Source: an uncultured Prevotella sp. (GTDB lineage Bacteria > Bacteroidota > Bacteroidia > Bacteroidales > Bacteroidaceae). From it: a DNA stretch of 8,492 nt. Below the pieces are notes generated by a model. That model worked only from the letters and a program-made list of their open reading frames with translations. It searched no databases and was not told the origin of the DNA. The DNA lies in the NCBI GenBank assembly GCA_900548195.1, contig URJQ01000119.1:1-8492 (forward strand), written 5' to 3'. This document shows, piece after piece, positions 1-5,016 of the stretch (the stretch's first letter is position 1; every line of letters begins with the position of its first letter). The translations under genes and the position numbers were made by a program.

Positions 1-1
1 C

Positions 2-2398
2 ATCAAGAAGGTGGTGTTCGACCCTTCCTTTGCCGGGGCAAGACCTACAAGTTGCGGTGGCTGGTTTTATGGATGCCAAGACCTTGCTGACATCGAAGGC
101 ATCTCCAATCTGAATACTGAGAAGGTGACGGATATGAGATATATGTTCAGCGAGTGCACTTCCCTCGACTCGCTCAACCTCTCTTCCTTCAATACTGAGA
201 ATGTGACGGATATGAGTTATATGTTCTACAAATGTAGAAAGCTCGCATCGCTCGACCTCTCTTCCTTCAATACTGGGATCGTGACGAATATGGGTAGGAT
301 GTTTAAGGATTGTACCGCACTCACCACTATTTATGCCAGCGACAAGTTTGTCACCACAAGCGTAACAGATGGCACAGGTATGTTCGACGGTTGCACCGCA
401 CTGAAGGGTGCCATCGAGTATGACGCAAGCAAGACAGACCACAACTACGCAAATCTCAGCAATGGATATTTCAGCTTAAAGCCTATTATAGCGTATGCAG
501 TCTTTGACTCCACCACAGGCACGCTCACATTCAAGTATGACAACAACAAGCCTGCCGACGCTTACCTGATGAATACCGGAACGAACTTCCCTGGATGGAA
601 CGAAAAAAGAGACAAAATCAAGAAGGTGGTGTTCGACCCTTCCTTTGCTGGGGCAAGACCTACAAGTTGCTATGGCTGGTTTGCTCCTTGCCGAAACCTT
701 GCTGACATCGAAGGTATCTCCAATCTGAATACTGAGAATGTGACGGATATGAGCTATATGTTCTCCAACTGCACTTCCCTCGACTCGCTCGACCTCTCAT
801 CTTTCAATACTGAGAATGTGACGAATATGAGCTTTATGTTCTTCAACTGCACTTCACTCGCATCGCTCGACCTCTCTTCTTTCAATACCAAGAGTGTGAC
901 GGATATGAGTAGTATGTTCCTCTTATGCACTTCACTCGACTCGCTCAACCTCTCATCTTTCAATACTGAGAATGTGACGGATTTGAGTGGTATGTTCTGC
1001 GGCTGCACTTCCCTCACATCGCTCGACCTCTCTTCTTTCAATACTGAGAATGTGACGAATATGCGTAGTATGTTCGACGACTGCACTTCACTCACATCGC
1101 TCGACCTCTCTTCCTTCAATACTGAGAATGTGACGAATATGATTGGTATGTTCTACAACTGCACTTCCATCACATCGCTCAGCCTCTCTTCCTTCAATAC
1201 TGAGAAGGTGACGTATATGATTGGTATGTTCTACAAATGCACTTCCCTCGCATCGCTCGACCTCTCTTCCTTCAATACTGAGAATGTGACGGATATGTAT
1301 GGTATGTTCCGCGACTGCACTTCCCTCACATCGCTCGACCTCTCCTCTTTCAATACTGAGAATGTGACGAATATGAGTGGTATGTTCTACAAATGCACTT
1401 CACTCACTTCGCTCGACCTCTCTTCTTTCAATACTGATAGTGTGAAGAGTATGCGTGAGATGTTTAAGGATTGTACCGCACTCACCACCATCTATGCCAG
1501 CGACAAGTTTGTCACCACAAGCGTAACAGACGGCGCAGATATGTTCAAAGGCTGCACCGCACTGAAGGGTGCCATCGAGTATGACGCAAGCAAGACAGAC
1601 CACAGCTACGCCAACTTCGACGGTTACTTCAGACGCAGCATAATAGGCACTGGAATGTATGCAGAGTTTGATTCCGCTGCCGGAGTCCTCACATTCAAGA
1701 ATGGCGACATACATGACGGCAATTATCCTGTCAACGAAGGCTACGAGAGTCCGGCATGGCTGGCACACAGCAAGAGCATCTGCAAGGTGGTGTTCGACCC
1801 TTCCGTGGCTGAGGCAAGGCCTACAAGTTGCTACTTCTGGTTCTATGCATGTAACAACCTTACTGACATCGAAGGCATCGAATACCTGAATACTGACAGC
1901 GTTACCAACATGCGCTGTATGTTTATAAGATGTAATAAACTTAACTCAATAGACGTTTCAAAATTCAACACTGAAAATGTGACGGATATGAGTTGGATGT
2001 TCCATGAATGTCATGGCATTACCTCGCTGGATGTTTCCAACTTCAACACTGCAAAGGTGACGGATATGAGTTGGATGTTCTCAGAATGTCCATCCCTGAC
2101 CACTATCTATGCCAGCGAACTGTTTGACACATCAAGAGCATATAATGACATGGATATGTTCACAGGATCCACTGCCCTCAAGGGTGCCATCGAGTATGAC
2201 GTGACCAAGACGAACAGCAGCTACGCCAACTACACCACTGGTTACTTCACGCTCAAGACCCCTACTTCCATCGATGCCATCAACGGCAACGACAAGGCGG
2301 CATACTTCGACATCAACGGCAAGCGCGGCACAAAGCTTCAGCGCGGCTTAAACCTTGTGCGTCGCGGTAACAAGACTTACAAGGTGGTGGTGAAGTAA
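2..2398 (+). CDS. BspA-family leucine-rich-repeat (DUF285) surface protein, 5' partial
   Basis: The reading frame is open to the left edge (codons Ile-Lys-Lys precede the GTG at 11), so the N-terminus and any signal peptide lie outside the window. Three homologous modules are visible. Each opens with a KVVFDPS-type header followed by a CxxWFxxC motif (header Val codons at 11, 626 and 1787). Each continues with 26-residue repeats of the form LDLSSFNTxxVTxMxxMFxxC and closes with an IYAS...GAIEYD...YAN...GYF block. The modules carry 2, 9 and 2 full repeats. Linkers of the AYAVFDSTTGTLTF type join them. The last 45 or so residues form a tail with YFDINGKR and end VVVK, which resembles the C-terminal domains of many secreted Bacteroidetes proteins. 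BspA-like proteins are cell-surface adhesins or binding proteins; the ligand here is unknown. The gene ends with TAA and no partner gene is seen. Confidence 0.93.
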   Translation: MKKVVFDPSFAGARPTSCGGWFYGCQDLADIEGISNLNTEKVTDMRYMFSECTSLDSLNLSSFNTENVTDMSYMFYKCRKLASLDLSSFNTGIVTNMGRMFKDCTALTTIYASDKFVTTSVTDGTGMFDGCTALKGAIEYDASKTDHNYANLSNGYFSLKPIIAYAVFDSTTGTLTFKYDNNKPADAYLMNTGTNFPGWNEKRDKIKKVVFDPSFAGARPTSCYGWFAPCRNLADIEGISNLNTENVTDMSYMFSNCTSLDSLDLSSFNTENVTNMSFMFFNCTSLASLDLSSFNTKSVTDMSSMFLLCTSLDSLNLSSFNTENVTDLSGMFCGCTSLTSLDLSSFNTENVTNMRSMFDDCTSLTSLDLSSFNTENVTNMIGMFYNCTSITSLSLSSFNTEKVTYMIGMFYKCTSLASLDLSSFNTENVTDMYGMFRDCTSLTSLDLSSFNTENVTNMSGMFYKCTSLTSLDLSSFNTDSVKSMREMFKDCTALTTIYASDKFVTTSVTDGADMFKGCTALKGAIEYDASKTDHSYANFDGYFRRSIIGTGMYAEFDSAAGVLTFKNGDIHDGNYPVNEGYESPAWLAHSKSICKVVFDPSVAEARPTSCYFWFYACNNLTDIEGIEYLNTDSVTNMRCMFIRCNKLNSIDVSKFNTENVTDMSWMFHECHGITSLDVSNFNTAKVTDMSWMFSECPSLTTIYASELFDTSRAYNDMDMFTGSTALKGAIEYDVTKTNSSYANYTTGYFTLKTPTSIDAINGNDKAAYFDINGKRGTKLQRGLNLVRRGNKTYKVVVK
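788..1489 (+). repeat. Nine tandem 78-bp coding repeats (26 aa each) in BspA module 2
   Basis: The motif GCTCGACCTC or a close variant recurs with its first base at 787, 865, 943, 1021, 1099, 1177, 1255, 1333 and 1411, an exact 78-bp period that keeps frame. Within each unit the bases encoding LDLSSFNT and VTxM are nearly identical from copy to copy. The codons at unit positions 15, 16, 19 and 20 differ almost every time. The near identity at DNA level points to recent duplication or homogenisation, and the array could expand or contract by slippage or recombination without breaking the frame. Confidence 0.95.
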
Positions 2399-2421
2399 AA
2401 GGAGACCCCCTCTCGTATCAA

Positions 2422-2465
2422 AGACCCTCTCTTATCCCCCTGTAGGGGGAGGCTGGATACGCTCT
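2422..2465 (+). repeat. 44-bp dispersed repeat, copy A, with TCCCCCTGTAGGGGGA hairpin
   Basis: This stretch matches the reverse complement of 4972-5015 at 41 of 44 positions by eye. It contains a stem-loop at 2435-2450 (TCCCCC / GGGGGA around TGTA). It begins 24 nt after the BspA stop codon, and a degenerate partial copy (GAGACCCCCTCTC) sits between the stop and the core. No T-run follows the stem, so a role as an intrinsic terminator is uncertain. It could instead be a REP-like 3'-end element. Confidence 0.8.
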
Positions 2466-2531
2466 GGCGACTTAGGGGCAGTGCTTCATAATATAAATGA
2501 AGAAAGGCTTGCGCCGTTGCAACATCCGGCT

Positions 2532-2570
2532 CACGTCAACTGGCAATGCGGATGAAACGGTGGCGGAGCC
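2532..2570 (+). repeat. Dispersed hairpin repeat (ACGCGG...CAGTGGC family), diverged copy
   Basis: It aligns without gaps to 4925-4963, sharing CACGTCA, the central GCGG and TGGCGGAG. The stem is less perfect here than in the other three copies (4542-4561, 4928-4949, 7430-7449). It lies between the BspA gene and the terminator-like hairpin at 2581. An open frame of 80 codons crosses it but has no family features and is probably not a gene. Confidence 0.6.
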
Positions 2571-2580
2571 CCTTCTTATA

Positions 2581-2620
2581 GCCCCCTCATATTCCCCCTC
2601 ACAGCGGGATATGAGGGGGC
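2581..2620. terminator. Strong stem-loop between convergent genes, probable bidirectional terminator
   Basis: GCCCCCTCATAT (2581-2592) and ATATGAGGGGGC (2609-2620) form a perfect 12-bp stem with a 16-nt loop. On the + strand it is followed by a T-rich run (TTATATTATCCTCTTTT). It sits between the ends of the convergent BspA (2398) and ATPase (2667) genes, where a terminator is expected. On the - strand the downstream tract is poorer in T, so termination of the BspA transcript is the better supported role. Confidence 0.65.
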
Positions 2621-2666
2621 TTATATTATCCTCTTTTCTGAAAAATGTTCCCCAAAAACATCGAAA

Positions 2667-4106
2667 TCACGAAAACAATTCATCGGAAAGGATTATCTTC
2701 TGCACCTTTCCGGTATGCTTGCCATGCTGGAGCCCATAGGTAGTGACCAGCGTAAGATGCACCTTTTTCCTTTCAGGCAACGTGCTGCTAAGCGCCTCCA
2801 CGCGGTGTATCATCTTCAGTTCCTCCTCCTTGTCGATGGAATAAGGAGCGGTGGCAAATTTCATTTCGCAGAGGTTCACTATGTTGTCATCCCTCAATAT
2901 GACCATATCCACCTGCGCACCTCGACTTGACTCCGTGCCTTTCAGGTTCCAGGCAGAGACGGAAGTCCTCACTCCCCCAATCTCCAGAGCCCGCTTTATC
3001 TGGTTGATATGCTGCCAGCATACCAGTTCGAAAGCCACGCCACGCCATGATTTCATGATGCCTGACGTGCAGTTGTCATTCATGAAAGCGGCTTCCCGCT
3101 GATATCTATCCACATATCTGATCCAGAAAAGGCAGAAATTGTCTGTCAGCTTGTAGTGTTCTGTCACTCCCTTGCCGTATGGAGTGTAGCGCATCAGGAA
3201 GTCACTTTCCTCCAATGATGCCAGCATAGCGGTCAGTCCACCGCCGAAAGGTATGCCCGTGGCTTGGGATATCTCGTCCCGCGTGAAACCGTAATTGCGC
3301 GTAGTAAGCAGACGTATGACCTTCTTGCAATCTTCCGCATTGGTGAAAATGGCATTGAAGAGGCGGTTGAACTCATCGTTCAGACGCGGTTTTGCCCCGA
3401 AAAGTATCATGTCAGTATTTTTCTCAAAGCTATATCCCTTGCGGAAATAGCTGAGATAATACGGCAGTCCGCCAAATACCATATACGTCTGCAGGATGTC
3501 ATACCGGGACATCTCGATGTTCTCATGGTCAAAATACTCCTCACACTCCTTGAGAGTAAATGGCGACAGCTTTATCTGACAGGTGAGACGGCCATACAGC
3601 CCTCCTTTGTTACGTGAGAGATTGGACAGTATCCATGAGGTCGCACTGCCACAGACTATCAGCATGATGTTGTCGTGACCGCTGCACCATCCATTCCAGA
3701 AACTCTCGAAAGCGGAGAGGAAACGGCTGCGGGGAGTGTCCATCCAAGGCAGTTCATCGAGGAATATGACCATCCTCTGCCCCCTGTCCTGCGATTGCAG
3801 CAACTGGATCAGCTGGAAAAATGCCTCCATCCACGATTTTGGCTGCTGGTAGCCCTCAAGTCCATGGTTGAGCAAAGAGAAATAGAAACTTTCCAGTTGG
3901 GTCTTCATCCTGTTCCTTTCATCCTTCTGGTCCACTGGCGACACGCCGGTATGCTGGAAGGTGAATCTGCCTTTCAGAGCCTGCTTGATGAGGAAGGTCT
4001 TGCCTACTCGCCTTCTGCCATATATAGCGACGAACTCAGGTCTATCGCTGTCATATAGCCTTTCCAGTTCCTCAATCTCATGTTTTCTACCTATTATCTT
4101 ACTCAT
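2667..4106 (-). CDS. AAA/archaeal-type ATPase with C-terminal DUF234 (PD-(D/E)xK-like) domain
   Basis: The 479-residue protein starts at the ATG at 4106. A longer frame to 4181 is open, but its start lies upstream of the promoter at 4127-4157, so the inner start is preferred. Visible features are Walker A GRRRVGKT (30-37), Walker B with LDE (116-118), a sensor-like CGSATS (152-157), GGLP (212-215), a probable winged-helix segment (about 262-330) ending YKLTDNFCLFWIRYV, and a C-terminal region with E360, D400 and E414-M-K416. That last set fits the D...ExK core of PD-(D/E)xK nuclease-like DUF234 domains. This matches PF01637 plus DUF234 proteins (COG1672), common as lone genes in Bacteroidales. 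Their cellular role is unknown; nucleic-acid handling or defence are guesses. The gene is monocistronic by context, convergent with the BspA gene, and ends with TGA. Codon use looks like that of its neighbours. Confidence 0.9.
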   Translation of the reverse strand: MSKIIGRKHEIEELERLYDSDRPEFVAIYGRRRVGKTFLIKQALKGRFTFQHTGVSPVDQKDERNRMKTQLESFYFSLLNHGLEGYQQPKSWMEAFFQLIQLLQSQDRGQRMVIFLDELPWMDTPRSRFLSAFESFWNGWCSGHDNIMLIVCGSATSWILSNLSRNKGGLYGRLTCQIKLSPFTLKECEEYFDHENIEMSRYDILQTYMVFGGLPYYLSYFRKGYSFEKNTDMILFGAKPRLNDEFNRLFNAIFTNAEDCKKVIRLLTTRNYGFTRDEISQATGIPFGGGLTAMLASLEESDFLMRYTPYGKGVTEHYKLTDNFCLFWIRYVDRYQREAAFMNDNCTSGIMKSWRGVAFELVCWQHINQIKRALEIGGVRTSVSAWNLKGTESSRGAQVDMVILRDDNIVNLCEMKFATAPYSIDKEEELKMIHRVEALSSTLPERKKVHLTLVTTYGLQHGKHTGKVQKIILSDELFS

Positions 4107-4126
4107 AATTATGCTATATTCTGCCA

Positions 4127-4157
4127 CAAAGATACAAAAAAGGCAGCGTTTGGCAAA
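4127..4157 (-). promoter_or_regulatory. Bacteroidetes-type promoter of the ATPase gene
   Basis: Read on the - strand, a TATCTTTG box (4134-4127) matches the Bacteroidetes -7 consensus TAnnTTTG exactly. A TTTG (4157-4154) lies 19 nt upstream, as expected for the -33 element. Transcription would start about 10 nt or less before the ATG at 4106, giving a very short leader. This placement excludes the longer upstream start for the ATPase. Confidence 0.75.
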
Positions 4158-4182
4158 ATATAATGTACTATATTCTGCCAAA
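4149..4182. promoter_or_regulatory. 34-bp imperfect palindrome overlapping the ATPase -33 box (operator candidate)
   Basis: On the - strand TTTGGCAGAATATA is followed by GTACAT and then TATATTTTGCCAAA, giving two 14-bp arms with one G-T mismatch. The -33 TTTG lies inside one arm, so a protein bound here would block RNA polymerase. Two more half-sites lie outside it, TGGCAGAATATAG (4126-4114, - strand) and TTTGGCAGATTAT (4203-4215, + strand), each 54 bp from its counterpart. This makes a regulatory site more likely than a chance palindrome. The binding protein is unknown; the ATPase itself, with its probable winged helix, is one candidate. Confidence 0.55.
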
Positions 4183-4429
4183 TACCCACTTTTTTAACAC
4201 TGTTTGGCAGATTATGAGCACTCCCCGACCCCTTTACGGAGGGGCTTTACTTTGATTACAGATTGTCAGTTTGAGACTCAAGTAGCCAGTGCCTAACCTT
4301 TCATCCCCCAAGGGGGACAGGAGGGGGGCTTCATCCGTGAAAGAACAGATCCGTCGCATCGGTGTTATCCGTGTTTCTCTTTGAACGCTTGTGGTCGTCG
4401 CATAGCGATGAGCACATGATGATATGTCT

Positions 4430-4447
4430 GGTACTGTCTTCCAGACA
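4430..4447 (-). repeat. Short exact copy of the GTCTGGAAGACAG repeat end
   Basis: GGTACTGTCTTCCAGACA here is identical to the reverse complement of 8439-8456, and nearly identical to 4507-4524. It contains the small palindrome CTGTCT-TCC-AGACAG (4434-4448). It lies just left of the full 54-bp copy and may be a truncated tandem copy of that element. Confidence 0.7.
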
Positions 4448-4470
4448 GCAATCTACACATCAGTCATAAT

Positions 4471-4524
4471 CCCGAGACTTCGTCCCGGGTTACTCTCGCT
4501 ACGCTCGGTATTGTCTTCCAGACA
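4471..4524 (-). repeat. 54-bp dispersed repeat, copy 1 (inverted relative to 8439-8492)
   Basis: This segment matches the reverse complement of 8439-8492 at 51 of 54 positions. It is built from three small motifs: CCCGAGAC/GTCCCGGG able to form a stem, CTCGCTACGCTCGG, and the TGTCT-TCC-AGACA palindrome. It lies downstream of the Cys-rich gene. In the direction of that gene's transcription it has the same orientation as the other copy has relative to the MaoC-like gene. Confidence 0.85.
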
Positions 4525-4539
4525 AAGCTTTTTTTCTTA

Positions 4540-4570
4540 TATTGCCCGATAACGCGGGCAACACAGTGGC
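4540..4570 (+). repeat. Dispersed hairpin repeat (TTGCCCG-CGGGCAA copy)
   Basis: It matches 7428-7458 at 29 of 31 positions and forms a perfect 7-bp stem, TTGCCCG (4542-4548) with CGGGCAA (4555-4561), around ATAACG. ACAGTGGC follows, as in the copy at 4925-4963. No gene or promoter overlaps it. Confidence 0.8.
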
Positions 4571-4690
4571 TTTGTCTTGTCGTTTGATTGTTTCGCATTA
4601 TGAATTGTGAATTATGAATTATTATAATGCACTGATGCGGTTGCGGTAACTCAAGCCGAAATACGTAATCCGCATTCTTCATTCTTCATT

Positions 4691-4876
4691 TTAACTGTTC
4701 CTCTTGCAGGCATCGTGGAGGGCGCAACCTGCACAACCGGAACAATGGTCGGAACAATGATCTGAACCAGTGTCACAGCAGCTCTTACGCCCTTTCTTTT
4801 GGTAGAAATAGCGATAAGCCACTATGAGGAAGGCAGCGACTACTATTGATAGGAGGAGGAGGCTTATTGTGTTCAT
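4691..4876 (-). CDS. FeoB-associated Cys-rich membrane protein
   Basis: The 61-residue protein has one N-terminal hydrophobic segment (about residues 4-21), a short basic stretch (YQKKGRK), and a cytoplasmic or periplasmic tail with Cys at 33, 34, 41, 45, 48, 51 and 57. The core pattern is CxxxCxxCxxC, with His at 40, 44 and 54 nearby. Small proteins of this kind (PF12669-type) are encoded next to feoB in many bacteria and are thought to assist Fe2+ transport, perhaps by binding iron or stabilising FeoB; the mechanism is not settled. It follows feoAB on the same strand after 140 nt. No TAnnTTTG promoter is seen in that gap, so cotranscription is likely although repeats lie between. The start has no Shine-Dalgarno sequence; an A-rich AAAACAAAAGAACA precedes the ATG. 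Confidence 0.9.
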   Translation of the reverse strand: MNTISLLLLSIVVAAFLIVAYRYFYQKKGRKSCCDTGSDHCSDHCSGCAGCALHDACKRNS

Positions 4877-4924
4877 TGTTCTTTTGTTTTAATCGTATTA
4901 CGAACGCCGTTGCGACATCTAATT

Positions 4925-4963
4925 CACGTCAGCCAATTACGCGGCTGACACAGTGGCGGAGAC
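4925..4963 (+). repeat. Dispersed hairpin repeat (GTCAGCC-GGCTGAC copy) in the feoAB to Cys-rich gap
   Basis: GTCAGCC (4928-4934) and GGCTGAC (4943-4949) form a perfect 7-bp stem around AATTACGC, followed by ACAGTGGCGGAGAC. Compared with the 4542-4561 and 7430-7449 copies, several stem positions differ on both sides in a way that keeps pairing. It lies within the presumed feoAB/Cys-rich transcript, so it could form in the RNA and affect the downstream gene. Confidence 0.75.
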
Positions 4964-4971
4964 GCAAGCGG

Positions 4972-5015
4972 AGAACGTAACCAGCTTCCCCCTACAGGGG
5001 GATAAGAGAGGGTCT
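4972..5015 (-). repeat. 44-bp dispersed repeat, copy B, immediately 3' of feoAB
   Basis: It is the inverted partner of 2422-2465 (41 of 44 positions match) and has the TCCCCCTACAGGGGGA hairpin at 4987-5002. On the - strand the repeat starts one base after the feoAB stop codon TAG (5019-5017). The related sequence GGAGACC also sits directly after the BspA stop, so both copies occupy the same place and orientation relative to a gene end. Confidence 0.8.
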
Positions 5016-5016
5016 C

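Larger units (their letters stand above)
4101..4215. repeat. Imperfect 54-bp tandem duplication over the ATPase start and promoter
   Basis: CTATATTCTGCCA occurs at 4114-4126 and again at 4168-4180. TTTGGCAnAnTAT occurs at 4149-4161 and 4203-4215. Both pairs are offset by 54 bp, and partial similarity extends leftward (ATAATTATG against ATAATGTA). The second unit looks like a decayed copy of the promoter-proximal unit. The DNA repeat also explains why the frame extended beyond the chosen ATPase start contains AEYS twice. Confidence 0.6.
4219..4690. other. Noncoding repeat-rich region between the Cys-rich gene and the ATPase promoter
   Basis: No credible gene is seen. The region holds a weak 5-bp GC stem (4229-4244), a TCCCCC/GGGGGA hairpin (4304-4317), a short repeat copy (4430-4447), the 54-bp repeat (4471-4524), a hairpin repeat (4540-4570), an AT-rich inverted repeat (GCATTAT/ATAATGC, 4595-4630) filled with GTGAATTATGAATT-type sequence, and a small ATTCTTC repeat next to the Cys-rich gene's stop codon (4674-4687). 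A 72-codon open frame on the - strand is made of these repeats and is rejected as a gene. Confidence 0.75.

Noticed and set aside
788..1489. Regular repeats that could suggest a CRISPR array
   Set aside because: The 78-bp period keeps frame in a DUF285 protein and there are no unique spacers between conserved palindromic repeats.
788..1489. Diversity-generating retroelement as cause of the variable codons
   Set aside because: No template repeat or reverse transcriptase gene is in the window, and differences are not confined to adenine positions.
2497..2739. An 80-codon open frame on the + strand between the BspA and ATPase genes
   Set aside because: It runs through a dispersed repeat, the terminator-like hairpin and the 3' end of the ATPase gene, with no family features.
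4107..4181. Upstream ATG giving a 25-residue longer ATPase
   Set aside because: It lies upstream of the promoter boxes at 4127-4157, and the extra residues are encoded by the repeated promoter sequence.
4464..4682. A 72-codon open frame on the - strand in the repeat-rich region
   Set aside because: It is made of intergenic repeats found elsewhere in the window and shows no protein-like features.
2399..5016. The ATPase segment as an insertion sequence or transposon bounded by the 44-bp inverted repeats
   Set aside because: The segment also holds the FeoB-associated gene, encodes no transposase, and shows no target duplication; the repeats fit a dispersed 3'-end element better.
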